A stretch of 6,439 nucleotides of DNA from Clostridiales bacterium. GTDB lineage: Bacteria > Bacillota > Clostridia > Christensenellales > Borkfalkiaceae. The DNA is taken from NCBI GenBank assembly GCA_021635425.1, contig JAJWOJ010000021.1:1-6439 (forward strand), in the 5' to 3' direction. Shown here piece by piece: positions 1 to 6,439 of the stretch (its first letter is position 1; every line of letters starts with the position of its first letter). The notes under the pieces are model-generated. The model was not told the DNA's origin. It worked only from the letters and a program-made list of their open reading frames with translations, and made no database searches. Position numbers and translations under genes: made by a program.

Positions 1-1
1 T

Positions 2-94
2 AATAATACAGTATATGAAACCTATTATCGGGCAGAGTCGGAAAGCATACGAATGCAAATGACAAGGTCGGAAGATAATCGGTTTCGGAAGTAA
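2..94 (+). CDS. Possible C-terminal tail of an upstream gene (partial)
   Basis: One forward frame is open from the left edge to a TAA at 92-94, giving 30 codons that end in TRSEDNRFRK. The stop lies 24 nt before the secD ATG, a spacing usual for operon genes. The tail is polar and charged, without a membrane segment or recognisable motif. In many Clostridia the genes upstream of secD include the SCIFF peptide maturase or other small genes, but I do not recognise this tail as any of them. A 30-codon open stretch also arises often by chance, and another frame is open to a TGA at 60-62, so this is a tentative call. Confidence 0.35.
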   Translation, partial: NNTVYETYYRAESESIRMQMTRSEDNRFRK

Positions 95-107
95 CTTAGG
101 CAAAAGC

Positions 108-113
108 AGGAGG
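108..113 (+). promoter_or_regulatory. Ribosome binding site of secD
   Basis: A perfect AGGAGG lies 5 nt before the ATG at 119. It fixes the secD start and suggests strong translation initiation. Confidence 0.85.
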
Positions 114-118
114 CAATA

Positions 119-1396
119 ATGAGTAAGACTAAATCGATAGTGATTCTTACTGTATTGGCAATACTTATTGCGTTCTTCGGGGCGGCTAGCTTTGTTTCGT
201 TCGAAATTCCGAACAGCACAAAAGACTATAAGTCGATCTTCGGAACGATCGGAAAAGGTATTGACCTTGAAGGCGGATATTATGCCGTTCTTACACCCAA
301 GTCGGGCGAAACGGCATCGAGCGAAGATATTGACGCCGTTATCGAAACTTTAAGATCCAGACTTGACGAGAACGGTTATACCGAAGCGACCATCACGAGA
401 CAGGATAACGGTCTCCGCGTGGAAATCCCCGCAATCGATAATCCCGACGAAGTTATGGAACTTATCGGCGATCAGGGCGAACTTCAGTTCAGAGATTCAA
501 AGGGAAACGTTAAGGTAAGAGGCGAACACGTTAAAGACGCGAGATCGGGTTACGACGAAAACGGCGACCCGACCGTGTATCTCGAATTCACGTCCGAGGG
601 CGCAACCCTTTTCGCAAGCGCGACGAAGGCAATTGCGGCAAAGGAAGACGGCGTTGAAAACAAACTCTCCATTTATCTCGGAGACAGGCTTATTTCGTCG
701 CCTACGGTTTCGGCGGAAATTCCCAACGGACAAGCAACCATAACGGGTATCGATTCTATCGACACCGCTAAAACGATAGCTTCCGTCATAAAGAGCGGAT
801 CTTTGAAAATAGATTTTCAGATCAGCGAATCGAGACAGATAAGCGCAACGCTCGGCGATAACGTCTTAAACGGCGCAATGCTTGCGGCGGGTATCGGTCT
901 TATCGCGATTTTCATTCTTATGATCGTATTCTACGGCGGAATGGGTATTGCGGCTTCGCTCGCGCTTATGATATACGTAATTTTGTATGTGGCGATTCTC
1001 GCTATATTCCCCGGCGTTCAGCTTACGTTCCCCGGTATCGCGGGTATCATCCTTTCAATCGGTATGGCGGTTGACGCAAACGTAGTCATTTTCGAAAGAA
1101 TCAAGGACGAATACAGAAACGGCAAGAGAGTTAAAGCCGCTGTGGATTCGGGCTTTAAAAGAGCGGTTATAACCGTCCTCGATTCGAACGTTACGATAAT
1201 CATCGCGTCCGTCGTTCTCTGGATATTCTGCTCGGGTTCGATCAAAGGCTTTGCCATAACCCTCGGAATAGGCGTTCTGGTTTCTCTTTTCACGGCTATT
1301 TTCGTGACGAGAGGTCTTATGGCTGTTTTGAAACCGTTCGGCGGCGAGGAAGAAGGCGTTGCTAAGCTTTACCACCTTAAAAGGAGGGACGCATAA
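119..1396 (+). CDS. secD: Protein translocase subunit SecD
   Basis: SecD (425 aa) is a membrane subunit of the Sec accessory complex. With SecF it uses the proton gradient to help draw preproteins through SecYEG after SecA has begun translocation. The sequence shows an N-terminal membrane segment (about residues 5-28), the conserved GIDLEGG motif (47-53), and an extracytoplasmic domain to about residue 245. A cluster of five predicted transmembrane helices follows (about 252-404). Helix 4 carries the family signature FPGIAGIILSIGMAVDANV (304-322), followed by IFERIKDEYRNGK. Asp319 corresponds to the proton-pathway aspartate of SecD (D519 in E. coli, D340 in Thermus TSecDF, from memory) and is intact. 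Length fits split clostridial SecD; E. coli SecD is longer at 615 aa. The start is fixed by AGGAGG 5 nt upstream. The TAA stop shares one base with the secF ATG, indicating co-transcription and probable translational coupling. Confidence 0.97.
   Translation: MSKTKSIVILTVLAILIAFFGAASFVSFEIPNSTKDYKSIFGTIGKGIDLEGGYYAVLTPKSGETASSEDIDAVIETLRSRLDENGYTEATITRQDNGLRVEIPAIDNPDEVMELIGDQGELQFRDSKGNVKVRGEHVKDARSGYDENGDPTVYLEFTSEGATLFASATKAIAAKEDGVENKLSIYLGDRLISSPTVSAEIPNGQATITGIDSIDTAKTIASVIKSGSLKIDFQISESRQISATLGDNVLNGAMLAAGIGLIAIFILMIVFYGGMGIAASLALMIYVILYVAILAIFPGVQLTFPGIAGIILSIGMAVDANVVIFERIKDEYRNGKRVKAAVDSGFKRAVITVLDSNVTIIIASVVLWIFCSGSIKGFAITLGIGVLVSLFTAIFVTRGLMAVLKPFGGEEEGVAKLYHLKRRDA
1382..1387 (+). 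promoter_or_regulatory. Ribosome binding site of secF inside the secD 3' end
   Basis: AGGAGG sits in the codons for the last residues of SecD (KRRDA), 8 nt before the secF ATG at 1396. The site is covered by ribosomes finishing secD, so the two proteins are probably made in a coupled way, which suits a 1:1 complex. Confidence 0.85.
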
Positions 1397-2520
1397 TGAA
1401 CTCTCTTAAAACCAAAAACGTTAAAATCGTAGAAAAATTCGTACTTTTCCTTTGCATAAGTTTAGCCGTAATCGCAGCGGGCGTCGTTATGATGTTTGTC
1501 GGCGGCGGCATGAATTTAGGCGTTGAATTTAAAGGCGGTATGACCTTAGAGGTCGGTATCGAAGATATCACCGCCGCTAACTATATCGCTAAAAACGAAG
1601 ACGCGTTCAAGTCCGACGTAAACAAGTGGCTTGAGAGCGGCGTTAAGCTCGGCGACGAAACTTACACGTTCAAGCCCGCATCCAACGTTCAGAAAGCAGG
1701 CGAAGGAACTTACGAGTTCAGAGTAGATAAAGAAGCAAAAATCGCGGGACAAAGCGGCAATTATATTCTTAACACCGAAAGTAAAGGTTTCACCGAGATT
1801 TTCTCGAAAGAAACGGGTCTTATGGCTACCGCCGTTAAGGAACACGTTGTCGAATACGTCAACGCAAAGGCAAATCTTCCTCAGAAAATCACCGTTGACG
1901 ACGTTACCGTAAGAACTCATACGATCGGCAACGACGTCATGAAGGCGACAATCAGAAACGCGGCTATAGCCGTTGCGGTTGCCGTTGCGGCGATTCTCGT
2001 TTATATCGCTATAAGGTTTACCTGGATATCGGGTTTAGCGGCAATCCTCGCGCTCGTTCACGACGTTCTCGTTATGATTGCGCTCACCACGATTTTCAAA
2101 ATCCCCGTAAACTCAACGTTTATTGCGGCTGTAATCACCATTATCGGTTACTCGATCAACGCTACGATCGTTATTTTCGACAGAATCAGAGAGCTTGAAA
2201 AAACTCCGTCGCTTGCCGAAAAAACCGATGCGGAACTTGCTAACAACGCTATCGCAAGCACTCTCTGGAGATCGATTCTTACAACGATTACAACCCTTAT
2301 AATGATCGTTTCGCTTTCGATTTTCGGAAACTCCACCATCAAAGAGTTCTCGCTTCCGATAATCTTCGGACTTATCGCAGGCGCATATTCTTCGGTACTT
2401 CTTTCTGCCTCCATCTGGGTATATTTAAGAAAATTGTTCAGAATGTCCGGTAAAAGACCGAAATTGAAAACCAAAGCCGCTAAAAGCGACGTAATCGAAG
2501 TTGCGGACGCTCAGGCTTAA
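1396..2520 (+). CDS. secF: Protein translocase subunit SecF, with altered TM4 motif
   Basis: SecF (374 aa) is the second half of the SecDF proton-driven translocation motor. Visible elements are TM1 (about 14-36), the motif GVEFKGG (42-48), an extracytoplasmic domain to about residue 185, and five further helices (about 188-206, 211-233, 238-262, 290-310, 319-347). Family marks include VHDVLVM (221-227) and IPVNSTFIAAVITIIGYSI (236-254), followed by IFDRIREL. Two things are odd. The motif usually reads GYSIND, but here it is GYSINA: residue 256 (codon GCT at 2161-2163) is Ala where the family has the proton-pathway Asp (E. coli D213, Thermus TSecDF D637, from memory). The conserved Arg of TM5 is kept (R292). 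The extracytoplasmic domain is also longer than usual (about 140 residues between the GVEFKGG motif and TM2), and the protein exceeds the 290-325 aa typical of SecF. It has a lysine-rich cytoplasmic tail. It overlaps secD by 1 nt and is followed by a terminator. Confidence 0.96.
   Translation: MNSLKTKNVKIVEKFVLFLCISLAVIAAGVVMMFVGGGMNLGVEFKGGMTLEVGIEDITAANYIAKNEDAFKSDVNKWLESGVKLGDETYTFKPASNVQKAGEGTYEFRVDKEAKIAGQSGNYILNTESKGFTEIFSKETGLMATAVKEHVVEYVNAKANLPQKITVDDVTVRTHTIGNDVMKATIRNAAIAVAVAVAAILVYIAIRFTWISGLAAILALVHDVLVMIALTTIFKIPVNSTFIAAVITIIGYSINATIVIFDRIRELEKTPSLAEKTDAELANNAIASTLWRSILTTITTLIMIVSLSIFGNSTIKEFSLPIIFGLIAGAYSSVLLSASIWVYLRKLFRMSGKRPKLKTKAAKSDVIEVADAQA
1969..1992 (+). repeat. Imperfect 12-bp tandem duplication within secF
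   Basis: Two adjacent 12-bp units, GCCGTTGCGGTT and GCCGTTGCGGCG, share their first 10 bases. They encode the AVAV/AVAA run in transmembrane helix 2 of SecF. Simple slippage or codon reuse is the likely origin. Confidence 0.6.
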
Positions 2521-2523
2521 TTA

Positions 2524-2550
2524 AAGCTGAGGTTCAGCTTAAAAGCTGAA
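2524..2550 (+). repeat. Three alternating arms forming competing hairpins after secF
   Basis: AAGCTGA (2524-2530), its reverse complement TCAGCTT (2534-2540) and a second AAGCTGA (2543-2549) follow one another directly after the secF stop. The middle arm can pair with the left arm (3-nt loop) or with the right arm (TTCAGC with GCTGAA, 6-nt loop), but not with both. No U-tract follows, so this is not itself a terminator. It may stabilise the secDF mRNA 3' end. The function is unknown. Confidence 0.6.
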
Positions 2551-2563
2551 AAACAAACACTTT

Positions 2564-2597
2564 CGGGCGGACTTATTATCCGCCCGTTTTTGTTTTT
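2564..2597 (+). terminator. Rho-independent terminator of the secDF unit
   Basis: A perfect 8-bp GC-rich stem CGGGCGGA (2564-2571) / TCCGCCCG (2579-2586) with a 7-nt loop is followed by TTTTTGTTTTT (2587-2597). It lies 43 nt after the secF stop and separates secDF from recJ. Confidence 0.93.
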
Positions 2598-2709
2598 CGG
2601 GCAGTTAAGTTTTTTTTCTTTAAAAAGCTTAGTATCTGTCGATTTATGGAAGTGCAGAACCGTAGCTGAGTTAAAGCTTCACAAATACCCGAGAAAAAAC
2701 GGAAGAACA
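2598..2709 (+). other. recJ upstream leader, no clear promoter
   Basis: This stretch between the terminator and the recJ ATG must hold the recJ promoter if the terminator is efficient. The best -10-like word is TAGTAT (2630-2635), but no good -35 box sits at the right distance. GGAAG (2701-2705), 4 nt before the ATG, is a modest ribosome binding site. The recJ frame happens to stay open through this region up to a TTG at 2590. That TTG lies in the terminator U-tract, so an N-terminal extension is unlikely. Confidence 0.5.
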
Positions 2710-4983
2710 ATGATAAAAACCAAAATTTTGCCGCAAGGCTCTGAAAACTTAATAAAAGAAATAGCGGCGAAATGCGGAGTGTCACAGGCGTTTTCGAAGC
2801 TTTTGGTTTCGAGAGGAATAAAAAGCGCGGAAGAAGCCGAAAAATTTATCAACCCCGACAAACGCAATCTTTACGATCCGTTTTTGTTCGGGCAGATGAA
2901 AAACGCCGTTTCACGAATAACCAAAGCAAAAGAGAACGGCGAAACCGTTGTCGTTTACGGCGATTACGACGCCGACGGAATCTCCGCCACGACGATATTA
3001 TATAAAGGGTTGAAGTTATTCGGGGTTGAAGCCGTTGCCGTCGTTCCGGAAAGAGAAAACGGTTACGGACTTACGGAAGGAGTGCTTGAAAGGGTTCTGG
3101 AAGAATATTGTCCCGACCTTCTGATAACCGTCGACTGCGGAATTTCCGCGGTGAACGAAGTTGCGGAACTCGAGGATTTAGGAGTGGACGTAATCGTTAC
3201 CGATCACCATGAAATTCCCGAGAAAATTCCCGATTGCACGATTATAAACTGCAAACTTCACGACGGTTATCCCTTCGACGGGCTTTGCGGCGCGGGCGTT
3301 GCGTATAAACTCGTAAAAGCTCTTATCGGCGACGAGGCGGATAACTTTCTCGACCTTGTCGCGGTTGCGACGGTTGCGGACAGCATGCCGCTGACGGATG
3401 AAAACAGAATTCTCGTTTCGGAAGGCTTGAAGCTCATAAAAAGCGGCAGATGTTCAAAAGCCGTGAGGGCTATCGCCGAAATAGGCGGCTTAAAAGAAAT
3501 TACGTCTTCGTCGCTTGCGTATACTATCGCGCCGAGGCTTAACGCCGCCGGCAGAATGGGCGACGCATATTCCGCTCTCGTTGCGTTCACTTCCGAAGAT
3601 AATTACGAAATCAAGCTTCTTGCGGATAAGCTCAATACATACAATATTGCAAGGCAAGCCGAGTGTGACGAGCTTTATAAGTCCGCAAAAGAAAAAATGA
3701 AAACAAAATCCCCCCTTTCGCGCGTTATAGTTCTTTTTGACGAGAAGTGGAGATCGGGGCTTATAGGCATAGCGGCGGCGAAACTCGTCGAGGAATACAC
3801 GAAGCCTGCGATATTGTTTGTCGAAAAGGACGGAGTGCTTCACGGAAGCGCGAGGTCCCTTGCGGGTATAAACATTTTCAAAGCATTGTCTGCCGTGAGC
3901 GACGTTATCGAACAATTCGGCGGGCATGCGCAAGCGGCGGGAGTTACCATAAAAAAGGGAAATATAGATATTTTCGAGAAAAAACTCAACGATTATCTGT
4001 GCGAAAACTACGGAATAGAAGTTTTTTCAGAGGATATAGAAGTTGACGGAATCGTTACGGGTAAGTTCGGAATGAGCCTTGCGAAAGAACTCGAACTTTT
4101 AGAGCCGTGCGGCGTGGAAAATCGCCGTCCGATTTTCGCTCTTTCGGTGGCGGAAGCCTATGCTTCGCCGATAAAATACGGCTCGCCGCACGTATCGTTT
4201 TCGACGCCGCAGATAGACATGATGTTTTTCGGCGGTTACGATTTTTTGCCTACGCTTAATTCTTCGAGCGAAAAAACGGTGGTTTTCGAGCCGAGGATAT
4301 CCGTTTTCAACGGCAGAGAAAATCTTAAAGGTTACGTAAAAGAAGTTATACCCGTTGTGGGAGATAACGAAGACGTGAAACTCGCGCTTTTTGAAAATCA
4401 GCTTAAAGCGGGCGAATGTCAGAGCGTAATCGAAACAATCGACAGAAAAACCGCGCAAAAATTCATCGACGAGGCTAAATCGGAAATATACGGAACGCTT
4501 CTCGTCGTGAACGATCCCGAAACCGTTTTTAAATACGGCGGGCTTGACGGAATGGAAACAGACCTTATGGCTGTTCCTCGCGGCGGAAATAAAAATAAGC
4601 TGTGTTACGGGCTTTCGGAAGGCGATTTCGGCGAATATTTGCGTGTGGTTTTTCTCGATAAACCGCTTTTTGTTCCCCGCGTCGGAACAAAGGCTTACGT
4701 CGTTGCCGAAATCGAGGGTTTTAGCGGCGAAGGAATAAAAACGGACAGAGATACGATGATAAACGCCTATCTCGCGCTTAAAAAAATCGAAGTCGGATTC
4801 ACGTCCGCGAAAGACGCATGCTTAAAACTTAACGAAAAAAATCGGAAGCAAATTGCTTTTGCGATAAAAGTTTTTGAGGAATTAGGTCTGATATCGTTTA
4901 AAAACGGCAGATATTACGTCGTCGGCGGCAAAAAATGCGATTTAAATTCGTCCGTCATATACTGCCGCGCGACTTGTTTGTAA
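2710..4983 (+). CDS. recJ: Single-stranded-DNA-specific 5'-3' exonuclease RecJ
   Basis: RecJ degrades single-stranded DNA 5' to 3' in recombinational repair, mismatch repair and fork processing in the cytoplasm. The 757-aa protein shows the DHH phosphoesterase domain with all its metal-binding motifs: VYGDYDADG (82-90), TVDCGIS (140-146), TDHHE (164-168) and ATVADSMPL (220-228). APRLNAAGRM (274-283) follows. The DHHA1 domain has HGSARS (378-383) and FGGHAQAAG (403-411). The region to about residue 670 fits the OB-fold and following domains. The end (TDRDTMINAYLALKK from 678, then a winged-helix-like stretch) matches the extended Firmicutes type; B. subtilis RecJ is about 786 aa. I chose ATG 2710 because the text after it (RGIKSAEEAEKFINPD, residues 35-50) begins as in the family, while the only upstream in-frame start is a TTG inside the terminator. 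It stands 53 nt before rel with no terminator between; the apt gene usual here is absent. Confidence 0.96.
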   Translation: MIKTKILPQGSENLIKEIAAKCGVSQAFSKLLVSRGIKSAEEAEKFINPDKRNLYDPFLFGQMKNAVSRITKAKENGETVVVYGDYDADGISATTILYKGLKLFGVEAVAVVPERENGYGLTEGVLERVLEEYCPDLLITVDCGISAVNEVAELEDLGVDVIVTDHHEIPEKIPDCTIINCKLHDGYPFDGLCGAGVAYKLVKALIGDEADNFLDLVAVATVADSMPLTDENRILVSEGLKLIKSGRCSKAVRAIAEIGGLKEITSSSLAYTIAPRLNAAGRMGDAYSALVAFTSEDNYEIKLLADKLNTYNIARQAECDELYKSAKEKMKTKSPLSRVIVLFDEKWRSGLIGIAAAKLVEEYTKPAILFVEKDGVLHGSARSLAGINIFKALSAVSDVIEQFGGHAQAAGVTIKKGNIDIFEKKLNDYLCENYGIEVFSEDIEVDGIVTGKFGMSLAKELELLEPCGVENRRPIFALSVAEAYASPIKYGSPHVSFSTPQIDMMFFGGYDFLPTLNSSSEKTVVFEPRISVFNGRENLKGYVKEVIPVVGDNEDVKLALFENQLKAGECQSVIETIDRKTAQKFIDEAKSEIYGTLLVVNDPETVFKYGGLDGMETDLMAVPRGGNKNKLCYGLSEGDFGEYLRVVFLDKPLFVPRVGTKAYVVAEIEGFSGEGIKTDRDTMINAYLALKKIEVGFTSAKDACLKLNEKNRKQIAFAIKVFEELGLISFKNGRYYVVGGKKCDLNSSVIYCRATCL

Positions 4984-5005
4984 ATTTGTCGGTTAATTAT
5001 ATAAT
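4978..5005 (+). promoter_or_regulatory. Putative sigma-A promoter for rel
   Basis: A perfect -10 box TATAAT (5000-5005) follows a -35-like TTGTAA (4978-4983, 4 of 6 matches to TTGACA) at a 16-nt spacing. The -35 box overlaps the end of recJ. Transcription would start near 5012, giving a 5' leader of about 25 nt. The AT-rich setting makes chance matches possible. Confidence 0.45.
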
Positions 5006-5020
5006 CGAAAAACGATTGTA
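5000..5020 (+). repeat. Inverted repeat overlapping the rel -10 box
   Basis: TATAATCG (5000-5007) and CGATTGTA (5013-5020) pair over 8 positions (one G-U) around an AAAAA loop. The dyad covers the -10 box and likely start site, a position suited to an operator. It could also be a weak hairpin in recJ read-through RNA. It lacks the GC stem and U-tract of a terminator. Confidence 0.45.
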
Positions 5021-5036
5021 AACTACGGTTAAAATT

Positions 5037-6439
5037 ATGTATGAAGAAATAATACAAAGCATCGAAAAAAGTTATCCCGAAGCAGAACGCGAAGTTTTGA
5101 AAAAAGCTTTTTTGTTCGCGCAAAAAGCGCATGAAGGGCAAAAGCGCGCGTCGGGCGAGGAGTATTTTACGCATCCCGTCGCCGTTGCGCAGATTCTCGT
5201 TGACCTCGGAATGGATTATTACACCATTGCCGCGGCGTTTTTGCATGACGTAATCGAAGATACTCCCGTTTCCGAGGGTGATATAAAAGATGAGTTCGGC
5301 GATGAGATATTAGAGCTTGTCGAGGGGGTTACAAAGCTCGATAAAATCGAATTCAAGTCCCATGAAGAGGAGCAGGCGGAAAACTTCAAGAAGATTTTCG
5401 TGTCGATGGCAAAGGATATCCGCGTCATCATCATCAAACTTGCCGATCGTCTGCACAACATGCGTTCGCTTAACTACCTTTCCAAGGAGCGGCAGCTTCG
5501 CATGGCTCAGGAAACGCTCGATATCTATGCGCCTATCGCGGGCAGGCTCGGTATTTCGCAGATAAAATGCGAACTCGAAGATTTGTGCCTTAAATATCTC
5601 GACCCCGAAGCTTACGAATTTTTGGCGGTCAATATCAATTCGCAGATAAGCGAAAGAAAGGAATTCGTCAATTTCGTCGTAAACGAAATCAAGAAAATAC
5701 TTAAAGAATCGAACATAGAAGGGGAAGTTTTCGGCAGAACAAAGCATTTTTACAGTATTTATAAAAAGATGAAACGGCAGAATAAAACGCTCGATCAGAT
5801 TTACGATCTCACTGCCGTAAGAATAATCGTAGATACCGTCGATCAGTGTTACGAACTTTTCGGTAAAATACATCAGGAGTGGAAGCCTATTCCCGGCAGA
5901 ATCAAGGATTACATCGCAACGCCGAAGGAAAACATGTACCAAAGCTTGCACACCACCGTCGTTACGAACATCGGAAAGATTTTCGAAATTCAGATCAGAA
6001 CGAAGGAAATGAACCGCACAGCCGAATACGGTATCGCGGCGCATTGGAAATATAAGGAAAACAAAGAAAATACCGACGCATTCGATAAAAGGCTCAGTTG
6101 GATAAGAGAGGTTATGGAATGGCAGGGCGGGCTTAACAACTCCACGGAGTTTCTTGAGAGTTTAAAGGGCGACCTTTATAACAACGAAGTGCTTGTTTTC
6201 ACCCCGAAAGGCGAGGTTATCAGCCTTGTTAAAGACGCAACGCCTATCGATTACGCTTATCGTATTCACACGGAAGTGGGTAATAAATGCGTAGGGGCAA
6301 AAGTCAACGGCAAAATGGTTCCGCTCACCACAACTCTTTGCACGGGCGACGTGGTTGAGATAATCACTTCTAAATTATCCAAAGGTCCGTCGTGGGATTG
6401 GCTTAAAATCGCAAAATCATCGGGCGCGAAGGCTAAAAT
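5037..6439 (+). CDS. relA: Bifunctional (p)ppGpp synthetase/hydrolase Rel (3' end cut by window)
   Basis: Long RelA/SpoT-type enzyme that makes (p)ppGpp from ATP and GDP/GTP and hydrolyses it. The visible 467 codons run open to the edge; full-length homologues are about 720-740 aa. The HD hydrolase domain has R37, H46, HDVIED (70-75), and D137 and N141 in LADRLHNM, all at the spacing of the Streptococcus Rel structure. The synthetase domain has the G-loop GRTKHFYSIYKKM (233-245), YDLTAVR (256-262), YQSLHTT (301-307) and EIQIRT (317-322). RIKD (288-291) matches the RxKD signature of bifunctional Rel rather than the ExDD of synthetase-only RelA. A TGS domain spans about 385-443. The helical, zinc-finger and ACT domains lie outside the window. 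ATG 5037 is the only possible start: an in-frame TAA lies at 5019-5021. It has no clear Shine-Dalgarno sequence, unlike secD and secF. The symbol relA follows Gram-positive usage; rel or spoT would also be fair. Confidence 0.96.
   Translation, partial: MYEEIIQSIEKSYPEAEREVLKKAFLFAQKAHEGQKRASGEEYFTHPVAVAQILVDLGMDYYTIAAAFLHDVIEDTPVSEGDIKDEFGDEILELVEGVTKLDKIEFKSHEEEQAENFKKIFVSMAKDIRVIIIKLADRLHNMRSLNYLSKERQLRMAQETLDIYAPIAGRLGISQIKCELEDLCLKYLDPEAYEFLAVNINSQISERKEFVNFVVNEIKKILKESNIEGEVFGRTKHFYSIYKKMKRQNKTLDQIYDLTAVRIIVDTVDQCYELFGKIHQEWKPIPGRIKDYIATPKENMYQSLHTTVVTNIGKIFEIQIRTKEMNRTAEYGIAAHWKYKENKENTDAFDKRLSWIREVMEWQGGLNNSTEFLESLKGDLYNNEVLVFTPKGEVISLVKDATPIDYAYRIHTEVGNKCVGAKVNGKMVPLTTTLCTGDVVEIITSKLSKGPSWDWLKIAKSSGAKAK

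Noticed and set aside
2605..2647. Possible recJ promoter around TTAAGT / TAGTAT / ATTTAT
   Set aside because: No pair of -35 and -10 words with acceptable match and spacing; the candidates are ordinary AT-rich chance matches.
3490..3933. 147-codon minus-strand frame within recJ
   Set aside because: It is a shadow of recJ, whose DHH and DHHA1 motifs explain the coding signal here; the antisense product is basic and of low plausibility.
4984..5036. Terminator between recJ and rel
   Set aside because: The only hairpin is AT-rich, has an A5 loop and lacks a following U-tract, so read-through from recJ into rel is possible.
5310..6044. 244-codon open frame on the minus strand opposite rel
   Set aside because: It runs antisense to a clearly functional rel with full motif content. 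Its protein shows no recognisable motif, and such long antisense frames are common under strong codon bias.
1..6439. CRISPR array, tRNA or rRNA gene, insertion sequence, phage or defence island
   Set aside because: No spaced direct repeats, no cloverleaf or rRNA signature, no transposase or integrase motifs. The window is filled by conserved housekeeping genes.

Overview
The window is a core-genome housekeeping stretch, all on the + strand, most likely from an uncultured or gut-type Firmicutes of the class Clostridia. Three things point there. SecD and SecF are split genes. The order secD-secF-recJ-relA is the classical clostridial neighbourhood (usually secD-secF-recJ-apt-relA/spoT). RecJ has the long Firmicutes form with a C-terminal winged-helix-like tail. 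Composition looks intermediate in GC with AGA-rich arginine usage in secDF. A species cannot be named from this.

Layout: positions 2-94 may be the last 30 codons of an upstream gene. secD (119-1396) and secF (1396-2520) form a tightly coupled pair with a 1-nt overlap, each with a strong AGGAGG ribosome binding site. After secF come a set of three alternating arms able to form competing hairpins (2524-2550) and a textbook intrinsic terminator (2564-2597). recJ follows (2710-4983; 757 aa), preceded by a 112-nt leader with no convincing promoter. A 53-nt gap separates recJ from rel (5037 to the window end, 467 complete codons, open at the edge). That gap holds a perfect TATAAT -10 box inside an inverted repeat, but no terminator and no clear Shine-Dalgarno sequence.

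Roles: SecD and SecF are the membrane components that use the proton motive force to help pull exported proteins through SecYEG. RecJ is the 5'-3' single-strand DNA exonuclease of recombination and repair. Rel makes and degrades (p)ppGpp and sets the stringent response. They are linked by conserved gene order rather than by a shared pathway.

I found no new multi-gene system here. The points most worth checking are the following. The normally conserved TM4 aspartate of SecF, in the GYSIND motif, is alanine here (residue 256), although the partner aspartate of SecD and the TM5 arginine of SecF are kept. SecF has an unusually long extracytoplasmic domain. The apt gene normally found between recJ and rel is missing. 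The rel 5' region looks like a separate, weakly translated unit.
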